Positions 45,026-56,416 of a stretch of 64,000 nt of DNA are shown here, one piece after another; the stretch's first letter is position 1; each line of letters opens with the position of its first letter. The position numbers and the translations under genes are program-made. Location of the stretch: the NCBI RefSeq assembly GCF_002878395.1, contig NW_025841744.1, positions 69,573-133,572 of the forward strand, given 5' to 3'. The stretch comes from Capsicum annuum (lineage: Eukaryota; Streptophyta; Magnoliopsida; Solanales; Solanaceae). The notes below the pieces were generated by a model, which worked only from the letters and a program-made list of their open reading frames with translations, had not been told where the DNA came from and did not search any database.

Positions 45026-47028
45026 TGTAACAACCTCAAACATTGGCTAGCTTATTTTTGGCTTTGTCGTGCTCGAAATTTAAAATTTTGCCTTAAAGCA
45101 TGTTAGGGTTTGTTAAAAGGGTAACTCAGAGGATTTTTGGAATTTTTTAACAGGGTTCGGGGCATTTTTGGGATACAGAGGTAGTAAGCCTCCATGATAC
45201 CCCCACATTGTTGAGGCTGGTCCTTAGAGATGGACACCGCATCGCAGAGACTGGTCCTCCGAGATGGACACCACGCCGCGGAGGCTTGTCCCCCAAAATA
45301 GCCCCCGTATCGCGGAGGCTGTGTTCCCATGGTCAGTTTTAAATATCTAAGAGGGATTTTTTAGTCTTTTCCCATTTAAATCATTTCCCCATTATTTAAA
45401 ACATTTCCAAAATGTTTTATTGCCTTTGTGAAATCCCTAAGTTTCATTCCATAAGTCAGAAGAAAGAAAACACCTAGGGATTCAGAATTCCAGAGGGTCA
45501 AATTTCTCTATATTTCCATCACTATTGAGGAATGTGGGACTACCCTATCTCATAAGCATGATTTTACTGTTGTGCAAGCTTTAAGAATATATTTTATGTA
45601 TACTTCACAATGGATTTTTAAATTATTGAACAACGTGCATTTGGAGCCCTGTTTTATTATTAAAATTTTTTTGAACTATGGGGTTTTCCCTAAACATAAA
45701 TTATATCCATGTGTATGAATGTTATGAGTTTTTATTTGTTATATGAGAGTATGATTTACGAAATTCCCTCTCTTGTTACGAAACCATTGTCCTAATGTTT
45801 GGTGGTTGTTTATACGAATAGCTAAAATCCTGAATTTAAATGTTTAATAATAAAATATGGTTTTGTCTTGCTTGTTTTACTAATTCATAAAAGCTCTTTT
45901 GTCCTAAAAGATAAATTTCATGTATTTGATGGAAGAAATGACCACACTTTGTCAAAGTATTGAAAAGAGTGTATTTTGCATGAATTTTATATGTTTTAAA
46001 ATAAGAACTCTCTTGAAATATTTAAATGTTTTGGTGGTCCAATAACATGTTTTAAAAGAAAAGACTATTGGTATGATGATATCAAATCACACATATGCCA
46101 TGACAGATTCAAAATGGAACAAATTACAGACTTTTTAGATTTTCGATCATGACTTTAGAAGATGGATGCTTTACAGGCCTAAAATTGGTCTTAAAGAGAG
46201 TTAGATAGTTACTCGAAGAAAGCATGAGTTTAGATAACTCATTTCCCAAAACAATATTTTTCTGACATGGGTTTTGTTTTGCCCTGGAACAGGGGATGGT
46301 ACGCTGGTGACGACCTTGTGGTGTAGTAGAGATCAAAAACTTCAGCTCTTGCGAAAACTTGGGTTGGGATCTTCACTGCCGAGTCAAGGGCAGACCCATA
46401 TAGCCCATGGGTAAATTAGAATTTTGGGTGTACCATCTTGCTTAGAAGTAAAACAAAGAGTTGAGTCATAACTTACGAGAACGTTTTGAAACTCACTGAT
46501 TATGCCCATGTGATTCTATACTTATAATATGATAAATTGTTTTTCATAGTGCTCTCACTTATTTTACATGAAGTATGTGGTATTTTTGGATTGTTCTACA
46601 TACCAATAAATTTGAGTATTGACCCCCTATATTTTAGGTTCTGAGGCTCAGTCCTGTGGTCCTTCTAACTAGTGCATTATTCTTAGACGTTCAGAGTTGG
46701 TGAGCCTCCCTTACTTTGAAAGACATCTTTCCCATTTGTTGGTTCCTTTTAATTTTATGGTCCGACTGAAGGCCTTGTACCGGGTTATATAAACTTATAC
46801 ATTCAGTTCAGCAGAGACTTCGTAGAATGTTTTAGTTTGGATTTAGGTTTTTTCATGGTTTTATGTTATGAAGTTTTAGTTTTGATTATGGGAGCATCAT
46901 GTTGTCAGTTTATATTTTGCACTTCCATTTTATATGACTTATGCTTATGATTACCCGTTAAGGGGTCTCTTGTGCCTTCATGGTTTGGGATGCCAGACTC
47001 AGCTAAGGTCTTGGCTCGAGTCATGACA
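45026..47028 (+). repeat. 5' LTR of element H (2003 bp)
   Basis: Starts TGTAACAACCTC and ends CGAGTCATGACA. It contains a word block at 45175-45325 (CACCGCATCGCAGAGGC, CACCACGCCGCGGAGGC, CCGTATCGCGGAGGC). Later landmarks are shared with the A, D and F LTRs: CATATAGCCCATGGG at 46395, TGGGTGTACCATCTTGCTTAG at 46433 and AGGGGTCTCTTGTGCCTTCATGG near the end. Confidence 0.87.
45175..45325 (+). repeat. U3 word block of H LTR, three-unit tandem
   Basis: Unlike the other blocks, this one is a clear tandem of about 45 bp: GGAGGCTGGTCCTTAGAGATGGACACCGCATCGCA and two variants, then a fourth partial unit. The spacing and GGAGGCT / GATGGACACC words are regular. Confidence 0.65.
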
Positions 47029-47032
47029 CGCT

Positions 47033-47044
47033 TGGTATCAAAGC
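47033..47044 (+). other. Primer-binding site of H
   Basis: TGGTATCAAAGC, one change from TGGTATCAGAGC, four bases inside the LTR. Confidence 0.85.
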
Positions 47045-47230
47045 ACAGATCAGGGTCCCAGAGTGTCTACAAAGTCATGTCAAGTAGAGTCTTTTTTATG
47101 GGTGTGTAGTGTGCCACACTTATGAGGAGGAATCTACAATGCATTTAGGAATGTTTCTCTTTTCTTCATGTTCTAATTTGTGCTATATAGTTTGAATGTG
47201 TTCTAACTCCTCATTTCTACTTTTCAGATC

Positions 47231-50062
47231 ATGCCTCCCCGTAAATGCCGTGGGAAGAACACCTATGCTGATGATGTCCGCCCTACTCATGGGATGTGAA
47301 TCTACTATAGAGCTCATGCCCTAGATTTCACTGCTATTGTAAGGGTTCCTTTAGTCCAAACTAGCCCACCTCGGGCTCCTCAATCTGGTGCTAACAGTAC
47401 CTAGTTTCCTCAAAGAGAAGTCTCAAATGCTGAGTACCATCAATCAATCCATATATTTCTCAGCTTGTGTTTTCTCAGTCCTATCGATCTAGAGCTATGA
47501 GTTCTTTACTTGGTTTCTCTGAAATTACTCAAGTTAGCCAGTTCATGAGGCTGAACCCACCCATTTTACAGGTACTAGGTTGAGGAAGAACCTGAAGGAT
47601 TTATATATAAAATGGAAAAAATATTTAGAGTCATGCATGCTAGTGTTGCTGGGGTAGAATCGGTGGCCAATCAGATTAAGGACGTAGCCAACCAGTGGTA
47701 TGAGAAATGAGAAGAGTTCAGGGGTGAAGGTGTTGCACCTGCTGTATGGGTGGAGTTTTTTAAAGCTTTCCTGGATCATTTATTTCCTCAAGAATAGAGA
47801 GAGGTCAAGGCCGAAGAATTTGTCAATCTAAAACAAGGGAAGATGAGGGTCAAAGAATATGTATTGAAATTTACCCAACTGTCCTGTTATGCTCCAAAAT
47901 TGGTAAGTAATATGACGGCTCGTATAAGGAAATTTACATCCAGTCTATCGGATAATTTGATATTAGAATGTAAGGAGGTGTTACTAAATGAGGACATGGA
48001 TATCTCCAAAGCTCATAGTGTGTATGTAGTAGGTAGAACAACAGAAAAAGAGACATGTAGAGGTAGAGAAAAAGAAAACAAAGACTATGAAGACTAGGCC
48101 TGTGGATCAGAATATCAGTCAGCAATAACGGGGGAAATAGGATAAGAAGTCGTTTAGGAAGAAATTTTAGAGAAATGCTCTGTCTTTATCCAGTTCCCCA
48201 ACTCCTAGTCCTTCAGCCAATCAGCGGTTCCAAAATTTTAGCCTAACAAAGGGTTGAGAATGTAGGGTACTCAGTCCCAAAGAAGTGTAGCTCGATCCTT
48301 CAGGTCATACCTCACGCTGTGGAAAGTACGGGAAGGATCATCCAGGAAAGTGCTAGTTCGGTAGCTAGTTGTGTTAGGATATGGTCATTTAGACCATTAT
48401 CAGAGAGAATTTCCCTCACCTAATGTAAAAAGGTCCGAAGTCCTAAGTCGCTTCCATATCTCCGCCACCTAAGGTTAGTGCTTTTGTTACTGGAGGTAGC
48501 TGTAACTAGTTGTATGCTTTGTCTACTAACTAGGACTGAAAGGCTTTACTAGATGTAGTTACTGGTATGTTATGGATCTTCTATCGTGATGTGTTTGTGT
48601 TACTTAATCCCGGGTCTACCTTGTCATATATGACCCCATTTGTGGCAGTCAGTTTTGGTTTTGAACCTGAAAATATTTTTGAACCTTTCTTTTTCTCCAC
48701 CCCTATTAGTGATTCTATTATGGCTAGGATAGTTTAATGAAATTGTGTGGTGTCTATTTTCTATTGTGACATGGTTGATTTTGACGCTATTTTGGGGATG
48801 GATTGGATCCATTCATGTCAAACTATATTAGATTGTAGAACAATGAAGGTCATTTTCTATTTTCCAAATGAGCCAGTATTAAAATGGGAAGGGTAATCTC
48901 TTGCAAAGGTTGTTTGTACCATCTTATTCGGGTCAAAGATTCTAGAACTGAGAGTCCTCCCCTCAAGTCAATTCCTGTAGTTAATGAATTCTCAGAAGTC
49001 TTTCCTGAATACCTCCCTGGGATACCCCTGGATATGGAGATAGACTTTGGTATTAACCTACTGCCAAACACCTGGCCTATTTTTATTCCACCATATAGAA
49101 TGGCTTCTGCAAAATTGAAAGAGTTAAAAGAGTAGTTAAAAGATCTTCTTGACAAAGTCTTTATTCATTCTATTGTCTCTCCCTGGTGTGCTCTGATGCT
49201 CTTCATGCCCAAGAAAGATGGCTCTCTCCATATGTGCATAGATTATCTACAGTTGAACAAAGTCACAGTTAAAAATAAGTACCCTCTTTCCAAAATTGAT
49301 GACCACTTTTACCAACTCTAGGGAGCTAAATATTTCTCCAAAATAGACCTTCATTCTAGATACCATCAATTGAAGGTTAAGGAGGCTGACATTCCCAAAA
49401 CAACTTTAAAACCCAATATAGACGTAATGAATTCTTGGTAATATCCTTCGAACTGAATAATGCCCCCCAACATTTATGGACCTGATGAATAGGGTGCTTC
49501 ATCTGTTTCTAGACCTATTTGTCATCTTTGTTATTGATGATATCTTAATTTACTCTAAGAGTGAGGAGGAGAATGCCAATCACCTACGAATCATCCTTTA
49601 GACCCTTAAGGACCATGAGTTGTATGCGAAGTTTTCCAAGTGTAAATTCTGGCTTAGCATTATTGCGCTTCTGGGGCATATTATTTCTAGTGAGGAAATT
49701 AAGATTGATCCCAAAAAGGTTAAGGCATTGAGGAAATATCCCAAACCCACGACTCCAACTGATATCTAGAGCTTCTTGGGTTTTATAGGGTATTATAGGA
49801 GATTAATTTGTAGAGAGTTTTTCATCCATAGCTGCTCCACCTACTAGATTGACTCAGAAGAAGGTAAAATTCTTATGGTCTGACTCTTGTGAGAATAGTT
49901 TTGAGAAACTGAAAGACAAGTTGACTACTACACCATCTATGACCCTTCCCGAGGGTACAAAAGGATTTGTGGTTTTCTTGTGATGCGTCCCAAGTGGGAC
50001 TTGGGTGTGTGCTAATGTAGCATGGGAAGGTAGTGGCTTATGCCAGTAGACAGTTGAAGATT
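47231..50062 (+). pseudogene. Gag-pol remnant of element H
   Basis: Gag starts MPPRKCRGKNTYADD; its core is at 47843-48097 (VKEYVLKFTQLSCYAPKL) and a CGKYGKDHPGKC zinc motif at about 48317. Protease: VLLNPGSTLSYMT (Asn where the catalytic Asp should be) at about 48598 and AILGMDWI at about 48788. RT at 48890-49700: [40 protein letters not shown], an intact [14 protein letters not shown] at about 49535, and LGHIISS. RNase H starts at 49890 ([13 protein letters not shown]) and stops at ASRQLKI where I is inserted. There are many frameshifts and stops. Confidence 0.88.
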
Positions 50063-50592
50063 TGTAATGATCCTTTAGGTTATTTTCCATATTTACGCAT
50101 ATTTCCTCTATTTGAGATTCTCCATAGCTTCCCTAAGTCATTTATGACTCGCTAGGACCGACGATTCAGTCATTGGATAGTTCGTTTGGTTTTTAGAACC
50201 AATCATCTGTTTAGAAGTTTTCTCTTGTTCTAAATGGCCACCGGGAAAAAACTTTAATGAAATGACTTCGGATTAAAAATTCGACTTCTCCATCGCGTTT
50301 AGAAGGTCAATTTTAGGATAGAAAGACTCTTGGTTCAGGTCACAAGGGTTCCAAACTTTTTTTGAGCTATTGAGCAGATTTTATGAAAAACAAAACTATA
50401 GGTATGGGATCCTCTTTTTATCCGAAACAACCTTGGATAAAATTTTTAATGATTCCAATGGATTTTAAATGTGGTTTACACTCAAATTTCACTATTGGAT
50501 CATGTTATTTGGGTTTTGAATGAGTTCCGATGGTCAAAAATAAGTTTTTGACTTTGCTGTCGCAGGGTACCGCATCTCTTCGCTGAGGGGTC

Positions 50593-50600
50593 TATAAATA
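50593..50600 (+). promoter_or_regulatory. TATA-like box in LTR of I
   Basis: TATAAATA in TCTATAAATAGACCCC, after a CGCAGGGTACCGCATC word stretch and before the leader. This is the same order (words, then TATA, then leader) as in B. Confidence 0.5.
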
Positions 50601-51349
50601 GACCCCAAGGTCGTGAATATGGGGATTTTTCATTCATCTTTGAGAACGTAAAACCCTAAATGGGTATGATAACTCAAAATTGATTCTTTTGGGTGTCTAG
50701 GGAGCTTGATAAACATCTTTTATCATGATTATCATCCTGATTAAGGTAAGATTTCATCACTTTATTGGTGAATTTCTTAGTTCTTGACCCAAAGCTCCAA
50801 TTTAGCTTAGGGATTAGTTTAGCCCCAAATTTGATTTGTTTTCACCCATTAATTGAGGGTTATGATTCCTTGGTGATGTATGAGTATTGGGTTGAACTCA
50901 AAAAAGCGATTTTCGTACGCGGGACCCACTTGAGTTTTTGGTGTCATTTTGGACCCGAAGTACAATAGTGCAATATGGGTATCGTTAGACTCATATTAAT
51001 GAGTATATTATATTTTTTATAGCATGATGACATTTTGTGTATTGTGAAGTAAAGACGAGCATGTGGTGCATGATGTGAGGTTTTGTGGTTCGGCCTTGAG
51101 TTAGGCTTCTACCTACTCTTCTTTGAAGATGATGTGTGTTATGTATGGCATGTGAATATGAGTGTAAGGCTTGATTATGAATAAATAACTTAATATTTAT
51201 TATTGATGTTTAGGGAATTGGATGAAGGTTTAGGACCTGTAAGGTAGTATATTTATGATCCATTTAGAATCCTATTACCTTCTCCAAAGGTTGAATTAGT
51301 TTGTAGTATGGAAATGTTATGATGCTAGGTTTGGGATATGTTCCAAGTG

Positions 51350-51574
51350 TGTGACACCCCAACTTAGGAAGGAGTCCCACATCGTCAAAACACAGGAGGG
51401 ATGCTGGGTATATAAGTGAGAAATCCTTACTCCCTAGTGACGCATTTTAAAGCTGTGCGGGCTTGGGCCCAGATCGAACAATATCACCAGTGGGTTGGGC
51501 AGAGACAGGGGTATCTTGGGCCTATGTGGTTTGGGATGCCCGTCGCGGCTAGGACCTCGGGTCGGGTTGTGACA
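51350..51574 (+). repeat. TRIM 5' LTR
   Basis: TGTGACACCCCAACTTAGG ... GGTTGTGACA, with TATATAAG at about 51411. Confidence 0.93.
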
Positions 51575-51744
51575 GAATGGTATCAAAGTCACTCTTGTGT
51601 CGTCCCTGTCAGTGTGGGCCAGAGTTCAAACTGAGTGTAGAAAAATCCCGGTAAGGCGGGACAAACCTCAGTCCTGAGTGTAGGCGAATCCCATTCGGTG
51701 GGGCAAACCTCAGCGAGGACGCTGAGTCTATAACGGGGGGTGTA

Positions 51745-51983
51745 TGTGACACCCCAACTTACACTCCCCAACTTAGGAAGGATTCCCATATCGGCAAAAC
51801 ACAGAAGGGATGCTGGGTATATAAGTAAGAAATCCTTACTCTCTTGTGACGTCTTTTAAAGCCGTGCAGGCCTGGGCCCAGAGCGAACAATATCACTAGT
51901 GGGTTGGGCAAAGATAGGGGTATCTCAGGCCTGTGTGGTTCGGGATATCCGTCGTGGCCAGGACCTCGGGTCGGGTCGTGACA
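51745..51983 (+). repeat. TRIM 3' LTR
   Basis: As the 5' LTR, but with a 14-base extra ACACTCCCCAACTT near the start, a duplication of the neighbouring CACCCCAACTT. Confidence 0.93.
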
Positions 51984-52375
51984 AAGTGTTAGAATCATGG
52001 TTAGTGTGATTGACCTTAGTTGGGCTAGTCTAGTGATCTTGAAATCGTATCTTGGGGTAGAATTGATATTTCCCATGTTTCTGATAGAATTTTCTATTTT
52101 AGGATTGGTTATGATTTACTTGACATTTAGAAGTTGAACTAGATTCCTTAGCCTAGTTTTGGGTATAGCTTGCCTAAATATGGAGACTGAAGATTAGAAG
52201 TAGGATCTGGCCCACTTGGTCCAAGATTTGTGTTAGCCCTTGTGGGCATAGTTGCGGATATAGGCCTAGTTGAGACTAATGAGCCTTATTTATGAGATTT
52301 ACTTAGTGAATAGATAAATTGTGATGATTTTTGCCAATTTATGATTAATGAACTATTGAGATGTTAATTTTCCAT

Positions 52376-52690
52376 AGATATGATATTGGGTCTTTAGAGA
52401 TGTTATTTCCTCTTAGTTATGATATTTTGCCCATAGAGATGCATTCCCTCTTAATTATGATATTTTGCCCATAGAGATGCATTTTTCTCTTAGTTATGAT
52501 ATTTTGCTCATAGAGATGCATTTTACTCTTATTTATGATATTTGAGATGCATTTTACTCTTAGTTATGATATTTGGTCTATAGAGATGTTTTTCCTCTTA
52601 GTTAGGATTATTGGGTTTATAGAGATAATTTTCCTCTTGGTCATGATGTATGACCTGTAGATATGAGATGGCTAATAGAGGGTATCTGAT
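52376..52690 (+). repeat. ~39-bp minisatellite in LTR of I
   Basis: About eight imperfect units with a core of TTATGATATTTTGCCCATAG then AGATGCATTTTTCTCTTAG. Unit starts at about 52380, 52419, 52457, 52496, 52535, 52566, 52602 and 52641; the spacing is 38-39 except one short unit of 31. Confidence 0.85.
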
Positions 52691-53443
52691 TATTGATATT
52701 ATGCCTAATAGATGTGAGATGCCTCCTATAGTGAGATGATTATAGATATGTTATGGCTTTTAAATATGATTATTGATATGAATTTTGGATATTTATATAG
52801 GCCTAAGATCGTGATTATGATCTTGTGATTATTTTGGATATATTATTGGGTAAAGGAAAGTGTCATGATGATGATTTGATATTCGAGAAGTGTTTATCAT
52901 TGTAAAGTATTCAATTATAGTTTATAAGTAAGCATAGAGCTGCTTGTATACACATCTCTCCGATATGGGATAGAGGAAGATGTGGTATATTGCTTACGAC
53001 TTTATTGATTGAATATTGGTGATAACATGCATAGATTTGGTACATTCATGATTGTTATATCGGCAACTTATGTGATTCTAGGTGAAATATGATCATATGT
53101 TTGTTTTACTTATTTAAGTGTTAAGCTAGGTGGTAGTTAGTTGCCTTTTAGGAGACTATAGCACTTGGTGGAAGGAATCAAATGTATTAGTTAATGAGTC
53201 TTACTTAGCTTAAATATGGTAGGTATCGATGGTTGATGTGTGGCTAATAATGATGTCGGGTTTACAATAGGTGAAGACTAGTGATATTGATGACAAAATT
53301 TATAATGCCGATTAGTTGTCAAATGAGAGGTTGTGTATTAATAAGGCTATATAATAAAAGATGTTGGTAATAGAGAAGTGTCTAGATAGTAACGCAGAAT
53401 AGTTGCTATATGGTTGATTAATTAATAGTTAAATGAGGATTAG

Positions 53444-56121
53444 TGTCACGACCCGAGCTGGGTCCTAGCCGCGATGGACATTCCAAACCATGAAGGCCCG
53501 AGAGACCCCTCAGTATACTATCTTAAGCAGAATCCATACATAAATCAAAGTGTGCAAGATATAATGAGATTCAAAGGAATTTATAATACAAACTGAGTCA
53601 ACAAAATATGACAATAAAATATCAACTTACGTTTACGAAGCCTCTACTGAATTACTAGTCAATCTAGACTAGGAAAACGCCCCCAAAGGAATATACGACA
53701 ACTGAACTAACATAAGAATAGAATGCATTCCGAAGCAGGGAGGCTCACCAACTCTGGATTTTAGGAAGTAATCTATTGCCGAGCTGAACATCTTCAAAAC
53801 AAATCAATTAAAATGATTACAACTATGGTTATACAAAAAAACTCAAATCGAATACATCAACTCTACTAACTATCTATGAAGTCTCTACTAGTATTGACTA
53901 TAGGTAGCCGAGACATGACCCCCAGCTATCCCGAATCAATACGACTTAATAAGGAAAATAAGATGCTACTCAAACTATGATTGAATTGAGCTCTCGAATC
54001 AAAAGGACTCATCACCTGCCGACTGAAAGTTGCAAACTGTCTGATTATGATGTTCGAGCTACAACATGTACCTATATTATAAGAAAATGTAGCACAGTGG
54101 CATATATGTGGATTAGTATTTTTGGAATGTACTGAGTATGTGAGGGTGAATGTATAAGTAAAACAGAAACAAAATATTCATATAAACTTTTAAATGATGC
54201 ATGCCAAGTGTGAATGGCTCACCTTGAGCATGAATAAATAAAAGCTAAAAAACATAAATCATGAATAATAAAACATACTGTATAAATCTTGTGAGCTATA
54301 ACACTTGGTTCTAATAGTTGTAATTTTACTCTTTCTATTTGGGAGGTTCTTCTAACCGACATAAACCATATGAGCAATTATGCTTTCCAACGTCTCGCAC
54401 CCACGTTTGTAGGGCTGTCCTATCCTTTCCATCGGAATAGAACCTAAGCTAGAGTGATCACTGAACTCACCATGGGCATTAAAATTTATGTTGGCACGTT
54501 GTTCTGGGGCATGAGACCTTTGAATCATGCCCAACTCGATGCTAAATACTAGTCCAATATTAATTATATGCTCTCTCTTTAGGAAATTCACCTCAAAATA
54601 GCATAAAGGGTTTATAATGAAATCTAGTAATGCATATCTTTGCTCTAAATTGTGATCAAAATAAATAAATGTGGATTCTATCTCTGAGATGAGGATCAAA
54701 AGATCCATGTTTCTTTAAATCTTTGTATAAAACCATCAAATAAAACTAAGAGCATGATCTTCTTGAATTCTTAATACTTAAACTTAGGGCTTAAAACCCA
54801 TGTTTTAAACTCAAGTCTAGTCATAACAAAACTTAATGCTCAATGACAATCCTGAAATACTCCAACAATATCAAATCAAGATAGTTCAATCTCATGCATA
54901 ATTGAAATATCACAAGTTAGAACATAAACATAAGCACTTCTTGATAAACTTAAAACTTTAAATCTAATGATAATCACATGCTTCAAGAATATAGAAATTT
55001 GGGCATCAACCCTACTTGAAAACAAGTAAATAAATTCTCAAAATTTTGTAATTTTGGCACAAAGATGAAAGGATACCCTTGTTCCTAACCCCACAAATGT
55101 TAATAAACTTGATTTAATGGATAAAGCTTGAACTTGAAAGCCTTGGAGATGATCTTGAATGCTTTCTTGAAATTCCTTGACTAAGGAACATAGATTCTTT
55201 GTTTTTTCCCTGAAGAAGAGAATTGAATTTCTTATTCTTGGGAAAAAACCCTTATCTTTTTGTTCTTAAGAGTGGAAAGGATTAATGGAATATAAAATTG
55301 ATAAGTGATGGATAATAATTCATAATGATGCTTTTAGTCATGGGAGAGGTAGGGTTTGAGGTATGGAAAAGACCAAAATACCACTCCGAAACTGTATAAG
55401 AGATGCTGAAATTCTTAGTTGATGACTTAGTTGATATCTTATCAACTAGTTGATGTATTATCAACATAGTTCGTCAACCCATATATGGACTTGGACCCTG
55501 CTATTTAAGGGTGACTACTTGGTTGATAGTTCGTCACTTTGTTGACGACTTATCACCTCATGTCATTACATTGTAGATGGAACGGTTAAGGTTGATGACG
55601 AGGATGATAGGTCGTTGCTTAGTTGACGAATTATCACACCAAGATGTAACCTTGTGGAGTTGATCATATTCAGGTTAAGGCTGACAACTTGGTTGATAGG
55701 TCGTCACTTAGTTGATGGCTTATAACCTCAAGTCGTAACCTTGTTGATAGATGAACATGCTGAGGAAAAATGATCGTTACTTTCTACTCTGATATAGGAT
55801 TAAGGTTAAAACAGATGCGTTGGAAAGAAGACTCTAAGTTCTTTCATTTGATATATAGTAGGACACCTGATTTTATATATTCTAGGAGCTACACTCGCTT
55901 AAAGTTGACCCTTGTAGGATCGAATAAAAAACTCAATCAATGAAAGTGTTCTCAACTCGACTTGCTATAAGTGCTTCCTATGAACATTTTTCACCTTTTA
56001 AGCACTATTCTCACTAGGATAATAATCATGAAACTTGTATTCAAATTTAAATCATGGGAGTAGAGTTTATATACATAGGAACAATGGTTCAAATTCTAGC
56101 ACAAAAATATGGGGTGTTACA
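53444..56121 (-). repeat. 3' LTR of minus-strand element J (2678 bp)
   Basis: On the minus strand it starts TGTAACACCCCATATT and ends GCTCGGGTCGTGACA. A purine tract and internal-type sequence follow at 56122, so it is a 3' LTR and not a solo LTR. The left target site is probably ATTAG (53439-53443). The end (CATTCCAAACCATGAAGGCCC) is shared with D and F. A large word block fills 55400-55760. The 118-residue ORF at 54352-54708 lies inside this LTR and shows no known domain. Confidence 0.82.
55400..55760 (-). repeat. U3 word block of J LTR (TTGATGAC / GTCATCAAC words)
   Basis: Some 12 or more imperfect units like GTTGATAGTTCGTCACTTTG, GTTGACGACTTATCACC and TTATCAACTAGTTGATG. Several of these are internally palindromic (ATCAACTAGTTGAT). 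Same LTR position as the CGCGATG-type blocks; same spelling as 1-340. Confidence 0.65.
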
Positions 56122-56416
56122 TTATCTCTCTTGGGAACATTCATCCTCGAATTAGACCAGTTAGCTGAGAATATTGGGAGAACTAATATTATATACTGAA
56201 CATGCATGACTGGAAAGATGATTACATGACTGAGTATGAAACATAATACATGACTGAATTGATTTCATGAATACATGTAATGGCATGAGAATGGTCATAA
56301 TGTGGAGTTAAAAATGAGAGAGTCAACTTATAAGTACGCATTACTTCAAGCTGGATCTTTTTTCATAAAGAAAAGTTTAGAGATTTAGTACACGAAAATA
56401 CAGTTGTATTACAACA
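56122..56416 (-). mobile_element. End of J internal region, then remnant LTR end of K
   Basis: 56122-56343 resembles the 3' end of the C internal region (TTATATACTGAACATGCA, GATTACATGA; compare 15330-15360). 56344-56416 looks like the first ~70 bases of another minus-strand LTR, ending TTGTATTACA just before a new purine tract. The simplest reading is a deletion joining J internal sequence to the last piece of the K 3' LTR. This is inference. Confidence 0.45.

Larger units (their letters stand above)
45026..50062 (+). mobile_element. Element H: gypsy retrotransposon, 3' part cut by element I
   Basis: 5' LTR (45026-47028), primer site, then gag, protease, RT and RNase H remnants in + orientation. 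At 50062 the RNase H region stops and the LTR of I begins. Whatever remains of H would lie to the right of the window. It is inserted in intron 4 of the host gene. Confidence 0.88.
51350..51983 (+). mobile_element. TRIM (terminal-repeat retrotransposon in miniature), 634 bp
   Basis: LTRs of 225 bp (51350-51574) and 239 bp (51745-51983) surround 170 bp with a primer site (TGGTATCAAAG at 51578) and a polypurine tract (AACGGGGGGTGTA, 51732-51744). Target duplications AAGTG (51345-51349 and 51984-51988) are perfect. The LTR has GTCCCACATCG, GGGTATATAAG, TTTTAAAGC.GTG and AATATCAC.AGTGGGTTGGGC, stretches I recall from widespread dicot TRIM families. The internal part is two imperfect ~47-bp direct repeats (51628-51672 and 51675-51718). 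TRIMs carry no proteins and move with help from other elements. Confidence 0.93.
50063..53443 (+). mobile_element. LTR of element I (gypsy), with TRIM inside, cut by element J
   Basis: Starts TGTAATGATCCTTTAGG in the H RNase H region, a start form seen in plant gypsy LTRs. TATAAATA is at 50593, followed by a GAACGTAAAACCCTAAATGGG leader. No primer site or LTR end is reached before J begins at 53444, so the length is unknown; about 2.7 kb is present without the TRIM. The target site on the left is probably AGATT. It contains a minisatellite at 52376-52690. No coding. Confidence 0.75.

Noticed and set aside
45026..47028. H LTR as a solo LTR
   Set aside because: A primer site and gag start follow directly, so it is a 5' LTR.
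48850..49155. 101-residue minus-strand ORF
   Set aside because: Antisense shadow of the H RT region, which has clear + strand motifs.
51350..51574. Cassandra-type LTR with a 5S rRNA domain
   Set aside because: GGGCTTGGGC recalls 5S rRNA, but the wider A box, intermediate element and C box order is not present.
51759..52076. 105-residue minus-strand ORF
   Set aside because: It covers the TRIM 3' LTR and flank; an accident of G/C-richer sequence.
52376..52690. CRISPR-like array of ~39-bp repeats
   Set aside because: The units are contiguous and degenerate with no unique spacers, in plant LTR sequence: a minisatellite.
54352..54708. 118-residue minus-strand ORF
   Set aside because: It lies wholly inside the LTR of J, shows no domain, and is not open in the related LTR copy at 63276-64000.
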